Part shown: positions 35,789 through 46,552 of the stretch, piece by piece
How positions within the stretch are numbered: position 1 is the stretch's first letter
Layout of the letters: each line of letters opens with the position of its first letter
Assembly: GCF_024124825.1 (NCBI RefSeq)
Contig: NZ_JAMXSS010000002.1
Coordinates: 3,658,001 to 3,722,000, forward strand
Length of the DNA: 64,000 bases
Origin: Arthrobacter sp. H16F315
GTDB lineage: Bacteria; Actinomycetota; Actinomycetes; Actinomycetales; Micrococcaceae
Direction: 5' to 3'
Position numbers and translations under genes: made by a program
Notes under the pieces: generated by a model
The model's database searches: none
The model's input: the letters and a program-made list of their open reading frames with translations, nothing else
What the model was told of the DNA's origin: nothing

Positions 35789-36763
35789 CTAGTTGCCGGC
35801 TTCAGCAGCTTTCTTCTGCGCTTCGTAGGCACTGGCCACCATGTCCTCGACGGAGTGCCGCATCTTCCAGTCGAGGTCGCGTGCGGCCAGGGTGCCGTCC
35901 GCCACGATCCGGTCCGGGTCTCCCGTCCGGCGGGGACCGATCTCCGGCTCGAAGTCGATGCCGGTCACCGTGGCCATCGCCGTCATAATCTGCCGCACCG
36001 AGAGCCCGTCGCCGGACCCGAGGTTGTAGACGCGTTCCAGCGGCTCACCGGCGGCGAGGGCCTGGGCGGCCGCGACGTGCGAGGTCGCCAGGTCGGTGAC
36101 ATGAACGTAGTCGCGCACGCAGGTGCCGTCGGCTGTGTTGTAGTCGATGCCGTTGATTCTTGGTGTTTTTCCTGCGGTCAAGGCGCGGAGCACTATCGGG
36201 AAGAGGTTGTGCGGGCTCGTGTCGTAGAGCTCGGGCGAGCCGGATCCGACGACGTTGAAGTAACGCAGCGAGGTGTGTTTAAGGTCCCTGGCCCTGCCCT
36301 GGTCACGGATCAGCCATTCGCCGATCAGCTTGCTTTCCCCATAGGGCGATTCCGGCTGCGTCGGAGTCTCTTCCGTAACAATGTCGCCGGCGGGGGTGCC
36401 GTAGGTCGCGGCGGAAGAGGAGAAGACCAGATTCTTCACCCCGGCTCGTTCCATTCCGGTCAGCAGCACCGCCGTGCCGGTGACGTTTTGCTCGTAGGTC
36501 AGCAGCGGTTCCTGCACCGAAACGCCGGCGTATTTGAAGCCGGCAAGGTGGATCACGCCGGTTACCGAATGTTCCGCCAGGGTTCCTGTGACGAGGTCCA
36601 AGTCGAGAATGCTGCCGTGCACAAAGGGCACGTCCGCCGGAACGAACTCGCGGTGCCCGCTCGAGAGCGAATCAATCACCACCGCCTGGATGCCGGCCCC
36701 GCGCAAAGCGGAGACCACATGCGAACCGATATATCCTGCGCCACCTGTTACGAGCCATGTCAT
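35789..36763 (-). CDS. galE: UDP-glucose 4-epimerase
   Basis: A short-chain dehydrogenase-type enzyme interconverting UDP-glucose and UDP-galactose with bound NAD. The 324-residue protein has MTWLVTGGAGYIGSHVV (NAD site), the catalytic Ser/Thr region VFSSSAATYG and the YxxxK motif SPYGESK, followed by SLRYFNVVGS and DYVHVTDLA. The ATG at 36763 lies six bases after TAGGGT (36770-36775, minus strand) with no Shine-Dalgarno, so it is probably leaderless. glpX, upstream on the same strand, is cut off by a strong terminator. galK and galM lie 20 kb away. Confidence 0.95.
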   Translation of the reverse strand: MTWLVTGGAGYIGSHVVSALRGAGIQAVVIDSLSSGHREFVPADVPFVHGSILDLDLVTGTLAEHSVTGVIHLAGFKYAGVSVQEPLLTYEQNVTGTAVLLTGMERAGVKNLVFSSSAATYGTPAGDIVTEETPTQPESPYGESKLIGEWLIRDQGRARDLKHTSLRYFNVVGSGSPELYDTSPHNLFPIVLRALTAGKTPRINGIDYNTADGTCVRDYVHVTDLATSHVAAAQALAAGEPLERVYNLGSGDGLSVRQIMTAMATVTGIDFEPEIGPRRTGDPDRIVADGTLAARDLDWKMRHSVEDMVASAYEAQKKAAEAGN

Positions 36764-36810
36764 GGTCCCACCCTACCTAACGACGCTGGCCAGCGGCCGG
36801 CCGGAAACGC

Positions 36811-36845
36811 CGGATCCCGGGGCGCGGTCCGCGCCCCGGGATCCG
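36811..36845 (-). terminator. Intrinsic terminator of glpX
   Basis: A perfect 16-bp stem (CGGATCCCGGGGCGCG at 36811-36826 and its complement at 36830-36845) with a three-base loop, 26 bases after the glpX stop and upstream of the galE promoter. Confidence 0.85.
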
Positions 36846-36870
36846 GGTGTTCTGGCCGATCCGGCAGGCG

Positions 36871-37908
36871 TTAGTTCCTGCGCGCGTAGCCTTCCCACTT
36901 GCTGGCTTGGTGCTCGCCATCAACGAAGCGGATGGTCCCGGACTTGGACCGCATCACGATGGACTGGGTAAGAACCTTGTCCTTGGAGTAACGCACGCCC
37001 CTGAGCAGGTCACCGTCGGTGATGCCGGTCGCGGCGAAGTAGCAGTTGTCGCTGGAGACGAGGTCGTTGGTCGACAACACCCGGTCCAAGTCGTGTCCGG
37101 CGTCGATCGCCTTCTGCTTTTCGTCATCGCTGGTGGGCCACAGCCGGCCCTGGATCACTCCGCCCAGGGACTTGATCGCGCAGGCCGTGACGATTCCTTC
37201 CGGCGTTCCGCCGATGCCCATCAGCGCGTCAACCCCGGTGCCGGAGCGGGCCGCGGCAATGGCTCCGGCGACGTCGCCGTCCATGATGAACTTGGTCCGC
37301 GCGCCGGCTTCGCGGATTTCCTCCACAAGCGGGCGGTGCCGGTCCCGGTCGAGGATCATCACGTTGAGCTGGTTGACTTTGACGCCTTTGGCTTTGGCGA
37401 TGAGGTGCAGGTTCTGTTTGACCGGCAGGCGCAGGTCAACCATGTCGGCCGCTTCCGGGCCGGTGACGAGCTTCTCCATGTAGAACACCGCGGAGGGATC
37501 GAACATCGAACCGCGCTCGGCCACTGCAAGGACGGCCAGGGCGTTGTTGATGCCCAGGGCGGTCAGCCGGGTTCCGTCGATCGGGTCAACGGCGACGTCG
37601 CACTCGGGGCCGGTACCGTCACCGACGTGCTCGCCGTTGAAGAGCATCGGGGCTTCGTCTTTTTCACCTTCGCCGATCACCACAACACCGTTGAAGTGGA
37701 CGGTCTGGAGGAAGGAACGCATGGCGTCGACGGCGGCGCCGTCGGCCTTGTTCTTGTCCCCAAAACCCACCCAGTGGCCACCGGCGATGGCGGCTGCTTC
37801 GGTGACGCGGACCAGTTCCAAAGCAAGGTTGCGGTCCGGCTCGTCGATACCGACGGCGAGCGACGGGGAGAGCGTGGAGTACTTCTGGGTCATTGGCGCT
37901 GGTGTCAC
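36871..37908 (-). CDS. glpX: Fructose-1,6-bisphosphatase, class II
   Basis: GlpX dephosphorylates fructose-1,6-bisphosphate in gluconeogenesis; it is the main FBPase of actinobacteria. The 345-residue protein has ELVRVTEAAAIAGGHWVGFGDKN, VVIGEGEKDEAPMLFNGE, the metal-binding CDVAVDPIDGTRLTALG, and GIGGTPEGIVTACAIKSLGG. The GTG at 37908 has AGAGG about five bases upstream. The divergent neighbour is DUF4245, matching glpX (Rv1099c) and Rv1100 in M. tuberculosis. Confidence 0.95.
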   Translation of the reverse strand: MTPAPMTQKYSTLSPSLAVGIDEPDRNLALELVRVTEAAAIAGGHWVGFGDKNKADGAAVDAMRSFLQTVHFNGVVVIGEGEKDEAPMLFNGEHVGDGTGPECDVAVDPIDGTRLTALGINNALAVLAVAERGSMFDPSAVFYMEKLVTGPEAADMVDLRLPVKQNLHLIAKAKGVKVNQLNVMILDRDRHRPLVEEIREAGARTKFIMDGDVAGAIAAARSGTGVDALMGIGGTPEGIVTACAIKSLGGVIQGRLWPTSDDEKQKAIDAGHDLDRVLSTNDLVSSDNCYFAATGITDGDLLRGVRYSKDKVLTQSIVMRSKSGTIRFVDGEHQASKWEGYARRN

Positions 37909-38119
37909 GTGAACCTCTTCTTCGAGTGGCGATCATTGAAGCCGCACGGACAGGATCGATCCGCGGCGGTGATTCGTATCATGGTGATCTCGTCTGCTAC
38001 TGATCATAGTCGCGGTGGAAAGCTCCGTCGTGGAATGACCAATCCGTGAACGTTATGCCCCGCGGCCGGGCCCGCCCGGCCGAATGTGAGATCGGCCCGG
38101 AATGGGCGACTATAGAGGG

Positions 38120-38848
38120 GTGAGCGAATTGCAGGAAACACCCCCAGCAGCCCGGGCCGGCAGCGCCGGCAGCGCCGGCCCGAATGTGCCCGCCGCGCCG
38201 GACCAACCGCCCGTTAAGCCAGTCCTGAGCGCCGGAGCGGCCAAGCGGGCGAACGCCTCGGTGATCGGAATGATCATTGCCCTGGTCCTGAGCATTGCTG
38301 CGTTCCTGCCGATCGTCCTGATGAACCCGTCGCCCAAGACCGACGGCTACCGGCCCAACATCAATGTCAGCGCCGTGGCGCGCAACGCGGCCGGTGTGGC
38401 AGGATTCACACCCGCGGCCCCGGAAACCGGCGACACATTCCGCGCAAATTACGCCCGCTGGGAATCGGGCGCGGGCAGCGGCGTCCCGACGTGGGAAGTG
38501 GGCTACCTCACCCCCAAGGACTCTTTCATCGCCCTGGTGCAGGCCCGGCAGTCCAATCCCACGTGGCTGCTGCAGCAGGTGAAGAGCGCGCCCGTGACCG
38601 GCACCCGCAGCGCCGGCGGACGCGATTGGGAACTCCGTGACACGGGCAAGGGTGAGAAGAGCATGGTGCTTGCCGACGCCGGCGGCACCACAGTGATCCT
38701 GACCGGATCCGCGCAGCTGGACGAATTCACGCTGCTCGCGGCCGCTGTGGTGAAGTCCCTCGAGGGCACTTCCGGTGCGGCCGGCGGCGCGTCACCAGGG
38801 AGCTCCGCGGACGCAACAGGTTCGCCGTCGCCCGCCCCTTCGCCGTAA
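38120..38848 (+). CDS. DUF4245 family membrane-anchored protein
   Basis: A 242-residue protein of unknown function, probably a single-pass protein with an extracytoplasmic domain. After a Pro/Ala-rich cytoplasmic segment come KRANASVIGMIIALVLSIAAF (membrane helix, about 45-67) and the conserved NPSPKTDGYRPNINVSAVARNA, then YLTPKDSFIALVQAR and WELRDTGKGEKSMVLADAGGTTVILTG-like sequence. A Ser/Pro tail follows. GTG 38120 lies six bases after GACTAT (38108-38113), compatible with leaderless initiation; AGAGGG is too close to act as a ribosome site. Divergent from glpX. Confidence 0.85.
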   Translation: MSELQETPPAARAGSAGSAGPNVPAAPDQPPVKPVLSAGAAKRANASVIGMIIALVLSIAAFLPIVLMNPSPKTDGYRPNINVSAVARNAAGVAGFTPAAPETGDTFRANYARWESGAGSGVPTWEVGYLTPKDSFIALVQARQSNPTWLLQQVKSAPVTGTRSAGGRDWELRDTGKGEKSMVLADAGGTTVILTGSAQLDEFTLLAAAVVKSLEGTSGAAGGASPGSSADATGSPSPAPSP

Positions 38849-38857
38849 GGTAGGGCC

Positions 38858-39472
38858 GTGGCCACCTATCTCACCCCTTCCCTTGCCTGGCGCCGCCTGC
38901 GCGAAGGCAACGATCGCTTTGTTGCCGGCGAATCGTCCCATCCCAACCAGGACGCGTCCCGCCGTTCCTCGCTGGTGGAGAACCAGCACCCCTTTGCGGT
39001 GATCTTCGGCTGCTCGGATTCCCGGCTGGCCGCTGAGATTATCTTCGACCTCGGCCTTGGCGATGCATTCGTGGTCCGCACCGCGGGCCACGTGATCGAC
39101 GACGCCGTCCTCGGCTCGCTCGAGTACAGCGTCAGCGTCCTCTCGGTGCCGCTGATCGTTGTCCTCGGGCATGACAGCTGCGGCGCGGTCACGGCCACCA
39201 AAAACGCCATGGAGACCGGGCAGATGCCCGTCGGCTTTATGCGCAGCCTCGTCGAACGCATCACGCCGTCGGTGCTGACCTCGCTGCGCAACAACCAGAA
39301 CGACATCAACGACATGGTGGTTGAAAACGTCAAACAGACATCACAGCGGCTCGTGGACAGCTCGAGGGTGATATCCGATGCTGTCGGGGGTGGCCGGGCC
39401 GCCGTGATCGGTCTCGCCTACAGTCTGTCCGACGGCAGGGCGGACCTCGTCTTCGAAATCGGCGAGCTCTAG
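38858..39472 (+). CDS. Beta-class carbonic anhydrase
   Basis: A zinc enzyme hydrating CO2 to bicarbonate, the substrate of PurK and of carboxylases. The 204-residue protein has the zinc-binding CSDSR motif (GCSDSRLAAEIIFDLGLGDAF), VVRTAGHVID and the second zinc motif GHDSCGAV. GTG 38858 is preceded by TAAGGT (38846-38851) at six bases; the first three bases of that hexamer are the TAA stop of the preceding DUF4245 gene, so the promoter would be embedded in the end of that gene. fumC follows 71 bases downstream. Confidence 0.94.
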   Translation: MATYLTPSLAWRRLREGNDRFVAGESSHPNQDASRRSSLVENQHPFAVIFGCSDSRLAAEIIFDLGLGDAFVVRTAGHVIDDAVLGSLEYSVSVLSVPLIVVLGHDSCGAVTATKNAMETGQMPVGFMRSLVERITPSVLTSLRNNQNDINDMVVENVKQTSQRLVDSSRVISDAVGGGRAAVIGLAYSLSDGRADLVFEIGEL

Positions 39473-39543
39473 TTTCCTGCCACTGCAGGCAGCATGCTCT
39501 TCACGGTTTTCGATGGGACGCCTCCGCCCAATAAGCTAGCCCC

Positions 39544-40980
39544 ATGACTTCCACAGAAGAATTGAACACCGAAGAGTTCCGCATCGAACACGACACCATG
39601 GGCGAAGTCCGCGTCCCGGTGAACGCCTTGTATCGCGCCCAGACGCAACGAGCCGTGGAAAACTTCCCGATCTCGGGCAAGACCCTTGAGCGCGCCCACA
39701 TCGAGGCCCTCGCACGGGTCAAAAAGGCGGCGGCACAGGCCAACGCAGAACTGGGAGTGCTCGACGGCGAGCTCGCCCAGGCGATCGCTGATGCTGCCGA
39801 CGAGGTGGCCGCCGGCAAGTACGACGGCGATTTTCCGATCGACGTGTTCCAGACCGGATCGGGGACCTCGTCGAACATGAACACCAACGAGGTCCTTGCC
39901 GAACTGGCCACCCGTGCGCTTAAGGCCGCCGGCAGCGACAAGGTGGTCCACCCCAACGACCACGTCAATGCTTCGCAGTCTTCCAACGATGTTTTCCCCA
40001 CCTCGGTCCATGTGGCCGCCACCTCTGCCCTGATCAACGACCTGATCCCGGCCCTCGGCTACCTCGCGGAATCCCTGGAGCGCAAGTCCGTTGAGTTCAA
40101 GGACGTTGTAAAATCCGGCCGCACGCACCTGATGGACGCCACCCCGGTGACGCTGGGCCAGGAGTTTGGCGGCTACGCCGCGCAGGTCCGCTACGGCGTC
40201 GAGCGGGTTAATGCCGCTCTGCCCCGGGTCGCTGAAGTTCCGCTCGGCGGCACCGCCGTCGGCACCGGTATCAACACCCCGGCAGGTTTCCCGGAGCGCG
40301 TTATCGAGCTGCTTGCCGCTGATACCGGCCTGCCGTTGACGGAGGCACGCGACCACTTTGAGGCGCAGGCCAACCGTGACGGCCTGATCGAGGCATCCAG
40401 CCAGCTCCGCAACATCGCGATCTCCTTTATGAAGATCAACAATGACCTGCGCTGGATGGGTTCCGGTCCCAACACCGGCCTCGGCGAAATCTCGATCCCG
40501 GACCTGCAGCCGGGTTCCTCGATCATGCCCGGCAAGGTCAACCCGGTGATCTGCGAGGCCTCCATCATGGTCTGCGCCCAGATCATCGGCAACGACACTG
40601 CCATCGCCTGGTCCGGCACCAACGGCGCTTTCGAGCTCAATGTCGGCATCCCCGTGATGGCCGCCAACCTGCTTGAGTCCGTGCGGCTGCTGGCCAACAC
40701 CAGCCGCGTGATGGCCGACAAGATGATCGACGGCATCACCGCCAACGTCGAGCGGGCCCGTTTCCTGGCCGAGGCGTCACCGTCGATCGTCACGCCGCTG
40801 AACAAGTTCATCGGTTACGAGAACGCCGCCAAGATCGCAAAGAAGGCAGTGGCCGAAGGCCTGACCATCCGCGAGACAGTAGTGGCTATGGGCTTCCTGG
40901 AACGCGGCGAACTGACCGAGGGGCAGCTGGACACCGCGCTGGACGTAATGTCCATGACCCGGCCGCCGCACAAAGCCTAG
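39544..40980 (+). CDS. fumC: Fumarate hydratase, class II
   Basis: Catalyses fumarate to malate in the TCA cycle. The 478-residue protein is full length with [50 protein letters not shown], and the mobile-loop signature [12 protein letters not shown]. The ATG at 39544 follows TAAGCT (39532-39537) by six bases with no Shine-Dalgarno, so it is probably leaderless. A strong terminator follows. The glpX-DUF4245-fumC neighbourhood recurs in M. tuberculosis (Rv1098c-Rv1100). Confidence 0.97.
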   Translation: MTSTEELNTEEFRIEHDTMGEVRVPVNALYRAQTQRAVENFPISGKTLERAHIEALARVKKAAAQANAELGVLDGELAQAIADAADEVAAGKYDGDFPIDVFQTGSGTSSNMNTNEVLAELATRALKAAGSDKVVHPNDHVNASQSSNDVFPTSVHVAATSALINDLIPALGYLAESLERKSVEFKDVVKSGRTHLMDATPVTLGQEFGGYAAQVRYGVERVNAALPRVAEVPLGGTAVGTGINTPAGFPERVIELLAADTGLPLTEARDHFEAQANRDGLIEASSQLRNIAISFMKINNDLRWMGSGPNTGLGEISIPDLQPGSSIMPGKVNPVICEASIMVCAQIIGNDTAIAWSGTNGAFELNVGIPVMAANLLESVRLLANTSRVMADKMIDGITANVERARFLAEASPSIVTPLNKFIGYENAAKIAKKAVAEGLTIRETVVAMGFLERGELTEGQLDTALDVMSMTRPPHKA

Positions 40981-41020
40981 GCACCGCGGGCGGCGGCGCC
41001 CGCTCAGCGTACTAAACGTC

Positions 41021-41064
41021 CGATGTCGGCCGGCACCTTTTCGCAAGGGTGCCGGCCGACGTCG
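41021..41064 (+). terminator. Intrinsic terminator of fumC
   Basis: A 17-bp stem (41021-41037 with 41048-41064; core GTCGGCCGGCACC), one G-T wobble, 10-base loop, 40 bases after the fumC stop. It insulates tetR from fumC. Confidence 0.85.
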
Positions 41065-41125
41065 TTCCTCCGGTTGGCCACCCCGGCGGCGGTATTGCTA
41101 CCCGGGGCCGGATTCCGGCAACAAA

Positions 41126-41163
41126 TTTTGCACTTTAAGAAATTGAGTGCAAATATGTACTTT

Positions 41164-41181
<18 letters not shown>
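41126..41181 (+). promoter_or_regulatory. tetR promoter with three AGTGCAAA operator half-sites
   Basis: TTTTGCACT (41126-41134) and AGTGCAAA (41146-41153) form an inverted repeat with 11 bases between, and AGTGCAAAA recurs at 41173-41181. A promoter TTGCAC-N17-AAATAT (41128-41133, 41151-41156) lies inside it: one arm covers the -35, the other abuts the -10, and the third lies just after the predicted start. This is the arrangement expected for autorepression by the adjacent TetR protein. Confidence 0.65.
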
Positions 41182-43503
<2,322 letters not shown>

Positions 43504-43523
43504 ACGCCGGAGCTTAGCACGCC

Positions 43524-43556
43524 GGGACGCCGCACCCCTTTGGGTTGCGGCGTCCC
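43524..43556. terminator. Bidirectional terminator between MFS and NUDIX genes
   Basis: An 11-bp perfect stem (GGGACGCCGCA / TGCGGCGTCCC) around CCCCTTTGGGT, 20 bases after the MFS stop and 25 bases from the opposing NUDIX stop. Confidence 0.75.
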
Positions 43557-43581
43557 TGCGTGTGTGCCGGGCCGGCGGCTG

Positions 43582-44052
43582 TCAGCGCCGGAAGTGCGCG
43601 TCCCCGGCCACTGGTGCGGCACGTTTGATGCTCTCCAGATGCCCGGGCAGCAACTCGGGAAAATCCTCCGGCCGGAACCAGTCCACGGCGAGGGACTCGT
43701 CGTCGTTGACACGCGCATCCCCGGAAATGTAGCGGCACCGGAACACCAGGGTCAGGAAGTGGCAGACGTCGCCGTTCGGATAGGTGGTGGGCCCGACGGA
43801 GTCCACCGAGACAAGCCGTTCAGCCGCGGCCACGACGCCGGTCTCCTCCAGGATTTCACGCAGTATGCCCGCCGCAGCCTCTTCCCCGGGCTCCAGGATC
43901 CCGGTGATCAGTCCCCATTTGCCGTTGTCAGCCCGCTGGCCGAGGAGGACCCTGCCGTCGTCGTCGAACACAACGGCCCGGGCTCCGGGAATCCAGAGGC
44001 TCTGATGGCCGATCCTGGCGCGAAGCTTGAGAATGAAGTCGGGGGTAGCCAT
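43582..44052 (-). CDS. NUDIX hydrolase
   Basis: A 156-residue pyrophosphohydrolase. The NUDIX box is complete: GILEPGEEAAAGILREILEETGV (Gx5Ex7REUxEExGU) at about residues 51-73. The preceding PGARAVVFDDDGRVLLGQRADNGKWGL is typical of ADP-ribose/NADH-type or house-cleaning NUDIX proteins; the substrate is unknown. ATG 44052 is six bases after TAGGCT (44059-44064, minus strand), without Shine-Dalgarno. Confidence 0.9.
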   Translation of the reverse strand: MATPDFILKLRARIGHQSLWIPGARAVVFDDDGRVLLGQRADNGKWGLITGILEPGEEAAAGILREILEETGVVAAAERLVSVDSVGPTTYPNGDVCHFLTLVFRCRYISGDARVNDDESLAVDWFRPEDFPELLPGHLESIKRAAPVAGDAHFRR

Positions 44053-44089
44053 ACCCCCAGCCTAGCTACCGTACGCAGTAGTCCCCGCC

Positions 44090-44653
44090 TTAGCCGGCAG
44101 GCAGGAGGAGCATGGCCGCCGCGGTGCCGGCCAGCATAAACGGTCCGAAGGGAATGCTCGATTTGAGCGTCCCGCGCCGCGAAACGATCAGGGCCAGGCT
44201 CCATAGTCCGCCGAGCAGGAACGCAGCGAAGGTCCCGGCAAAAACGTGCGGCCAGCCGAGGAACCCCAGATACATTCCGAGTACTCCGGCGAGCTTAACG
44301 TCGCCAAATCCCATTCCCGGCGGATACACGGCACGGAGCAGGAAGTAGAAAACCCACAGCGCCGCTCCCCCGGCCACCACACGCAGTCCGGGCAGCCCGA
44401 AGAGTCCGGCGCCGCCGTCCGGCACCGCCGCCAGCGCGGGGGCGCCGGCCGCCGCGTGGGCGGCCACCGAACCCAGCAGCAGCGCAGCGGCGACCGCGTA
44501 GGCCGGAAACACGATCCGGTCCGGTAGCAGATGGTGCCTGACGTCGATGACGGCGAGCCGGACGGCTGTCACCGCCAGGAAGAGGCACGCCAGCAGCACC
44601 AGCCAGAAGGCCAGCGGCGCCACTTCCCCCAGCCCGCCGAGTCGTTGGATCAT
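44090..44653 (-). CDS. Prepilin peptidase (A24 family), no methylase domain
   Basis: An aspartic membrane protease that cuts prepilin leaders. The 187-residue protein has about six helices and both catalytic Asp motifs: AVIDVRHHLLPDRIVFPAY and GMGFGDVKLAGVLG. The N-terminal methyltransferase domain of full-length PilD is absent, as in Flp/TadV- and ComC-like short forms. No pilin or secretion ATPase gene is in the window, so its substrate system is elsewhere. ATG 44653 is six bases after TAGCAT (44660-44665, minus strand). Confidence 0.88.
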   Translation of the reverse strand: MIQRLGGLGEVAPLAFWLVLLACLFLAVTAVRLAVIDVRHHLLPDRIVFPAYAVAAALLLGSVAAHAAAGAPALAAVPDGGAGLFGLPGLRVVAGGAALWVFYFLLRAVYPPGMGFGDVKLAGVLGMYLGFLGWPHVFAGTFAAFLLGGLWSLALIVSRRGTLKSSIPFGPFMLAGTAAAMLLLPAG

Positions 44654-44699
44654 CCTCGGATGCTACGGGAAATTCCGCTGCCGTGGCCGGGCACGCGCG

Positions 44700-44705
44700 T
44701 AAACT
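44700..44705 (+). promoter_or_regulatory. -10 hexamer of leaderless 44712 gene
   Basis: TAAACT lies six bases before ATG 44712. It decides against the in-frame GTG at 44706, which would lie before the predicted RNA start. Confidence 0.5.
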
Positions 44706-44711
44706 GTGGAT

Positions 44712-45539
44712 ATGGCCGGATGGGAGAGTTCGTACGCGCGCGGGCCAAGCGGCCCCGGGGACCCCGGGGAGCAGGCAGCCGCGTTCCGCAACCTGTGCCG
44801 TTCCTCGCCATGGCGGTGGCAGTCCCTGCGCTTCGAGTACGTTGACCGGCCTCTCGCCGACGATTCCGCCGCATCCCTAAACGGCAATTCCCAGGGCTTG
44901 GTGCGTGCGTGGCTGCGCCGCCCCGGAGCCCTGCGGCTGGAGTCCGCGGACGGGCTGGTCCTGCAAAGCACCACCGGGATCAATGATTCCCGTGACGTGT
45001 TCTACGTCAGCTCGACCAGGAAGACCTGGCTGCTGCCGCCCCACCTCGTCACCCCGGTCTACGATGACAGCGGCCTGGTCCGGCGCCGCCCCGAAGCCGC
45101 CTACGGCGAGCCAGGCTTCGGCAACGGCCGATTCGCCGCAGCCCTCGACCCGGTGGAACTGGCAGGCAACGCCCCGGTGCCGTTGGAGTTTCCCGCGGCC
45201 AACGCCGTGGAGCTTGGCACCATCAAGGACGTGATGCACGAGGGCCGCCCCGCACTGGAATGCACCGTAACCCCGAACCCCGGCTACCGTCCCGGCGACC
45301 CCGGGGCGCCGCTGTGCCGGCCAGGGCGCACCCTGGTAAGGATCGACGCCGGCACGGGCGTCTGTGTGGCGAGCCGCTGGCTGGAAGTTGGCGGGCCCGG
45401 CCACGAACCGGACGGGTATGGGCATTGGCTCCGGATCCTTGCCGTGGACGAGTACATGCTCGATGACCTGTTCCTCGCCGAGTCAATGAACCTGACGGAT
45501 GTCCGCAGGCACATCAGTTGGGAAATCCCGGCCGGCTGA
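44712..45539 (+). CDS. Hypothetical protein, 275 residues
   Basis: I do not recognise a family. There is no signal peptide or membrane segment. The sequence is mixed and soluble-looking: an early WESSYARG, RFEYVDRPLADDSAASLNGN, VLQSTTGINDSRDVFYVSSTRKTWLLPPHL, then TPNPGYRPGDPGAPLCRPGRTLVRIDAGTGVCVASRWLEVGG-like beta-strand-rich sequence and EYMLDDLFLAESMNLTDVRRHISWEIPAG at the end. The final part (substrate-like 'LVRIDAGTGVCVASRW') resembles domains that appraise a lipid or sugar, but this is only an impression. Codon use matches its neighbours. It is divergent from the prepilin peptidase, with 58 bases between starts. Confidence 0.75.
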   Translation: MAGWESSYARGPSGPGDPGEQAAAFRNLCRSSPWRWQSLRFEYVDRPLADDSAASLNGNSQGLVRAWLRRPGALRLESADGLVLQSTTGINDSRDVFYVSSTRKTWLLPPHLVTPVYDDSGLVRRRPEAAYGEPGFGNGRFAAALDPVELAGNAPVPLEFPAANAVELGTIKDVMHEGRPALECTVTPNPGYRPGDPGAPLCRPGRTLVRIDAGTGVCVASRWLEVGGPGHEPDGYGHWLRILAVDEYMLDDLFLAESMNLTDVRRHISWEIPAG

Positions 45540-45588
45540 CGGCGCGTATGACTGGCCGGGCGCGGGGCGGCGCGGCTAGGCTTCCCGG

Positions 45589-46239
45589 ATGACTGAACTC
45601 GCCCGCTTCTGGCCGCCCTTCGGCCTCACCCTGACCACACCCCGGCTGGTGTTGCGGCCGATCCGGGACGAGGAGATCCCCGCGGCTGCGCAGGCTGCCC
45701 TGAGCGGCATCCACGAACCGGGCCGCAGCCCCTTCAGCAAACCGTGGGCGGAGGCTCCGGCCGAGGAGCTCGGCCGGAACATGGCCCAGTGGTACTGGCG
45801 GTGCCGCGGGAACATGTCCCCGCAGGAATGGACCCTGCTGCTGGGCATCTGGCTCGACGGCGAATTCATCGGCTGCCAGGACATCGAGGCCAAGGATTTC
45901 GCCACCCTCAAGACGGTGAGCACCGGCTCCTGGTTGAAGAAGGGCGCGCAGGGCAGGGGCCTTGGCAAGGAGATGCGGGCCGCGGTAGCCCTCTACGCCT
46001 TCGACTGGCTCGGCGCGGAGGTCGCGGAATCCGAAGCGGCCCTCTGGAACCAGCAGTCCCTCGGCGTCTCCCGTTCCCTCGGCTACGAACTCAACGGCGT
46101 TGCGCGCGCCGCCTGGGGAGGCCGGCGCCAGGAAACCCAGAAGGTCCGTCTCACCCCCGCCACGTTCAACCGCCCCGACTGGCACCTGCAAGTTCAAGGC
46201 CACGAACCCACGGCGAAGTACCTGGGGATCCAGAGCTAG
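45589..46239 (+). CDS. GNAT-family N-acetyltransferase (RimJ/RimL-like)
   Basis: An acetyl-CoA-dependent transferase of 216 residues. The opening LTLTTPRLVLRPIRDEEIPAAA and the acetyl-CoA loop GAQGRGLGKEMRAAVALYAF fit the RimJ/RimL group (PF13302), as does the late NQQSLGVSRSLGYELNG. The target amine is unknown. ATG 45589 follows TAGGCT (45577-45582) at six bases. It is convergent with phoH across the long inverted-repeat element. Confidence 0.88.
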   Translation: MTELARFWPPFGLTLTTPRLVLRPIRDEEIPAAAQAALSGIHEPGRSPFSKPWAEAPAEELGRNMAQWYWRCRGNMSPQEWTLLLGIWLDGEFIGCQDIEAKDFATLKTVSTGSWLKKGAQGRGLGKEMRAAVALYAFDWLGAEVAESEAALWNQQSLGVSRSLGYELNGVARAAWGGRRQETQKVRLTPATFNRPDWHLQVQGHEPTAKYLGIQS

Positions 46240-46261
46240 CCGAAGCGTGGCAGCGGCGTCC

Positions 46262-46488
46262 CGCCGTCGCTTAGACACCTCCCGTCGCTCCGCTGCGGTC
46301 GCTGGGCGACCTTCGCTTCGCTTTGGTCGGCGATGCGCTCCTTAGCGGAACACCGCAGCCCCGCGAAGGTGTGACGCTTTCCAGCCGCGCCGCGGGTCCT
46401 TCGCGTAGGAGCGCATCGCGACGCTTGCTGCCCCAAAGGTCGCCCAGCGACCGAAGCGGGCGGCAACCGTCGTGTCTAAGCGACGGCG
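46262..46488. repeat. 227-bp element of four nested inverted repeats
   Basis: Perfect arms pair in nested order: 17 bp (46262-46278 / 46472-46488, CGCCGTCGCTTAGACAC), 18 bp (46296-46313 / 46436-46453, CGGTCGCTGGGCGACCTT), 13 bp (46330-46342 / 46407-46419, GCGATGCGCTCCT) and 8 bp (46362-46369 / 46398-46405, CGCGAAGG). The linking stretches are only partly complementary. The element fills the gap between convergent GNAT and phoH genes and would fold into one long interrupted hairpin on either strand. It could be a bidirectional terminator, a small non-autonomous mobile element or a structured RNA; no coding frame is supported. Confidence 0.85.
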
Positions 46489-46552
46489 AAGGTGCCGCGG
46501 CCCGGCGAACCCAGCCACGGCCCCCCGCACAGGCGAGCCAAAGACCGAGGAC

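Noticed and set aside
35528..36874. 448-codon + strand frame through the direct repeats and opposite galE
   Set aside because: It is antisense to galE, and its first part is a translation of the repeat units.
46262..46488. Insertion sequence with a transposase
   Set aside because: The inverted ends enclose under 200 bases and no transposase frame; only a non-autonomous element remains possible.
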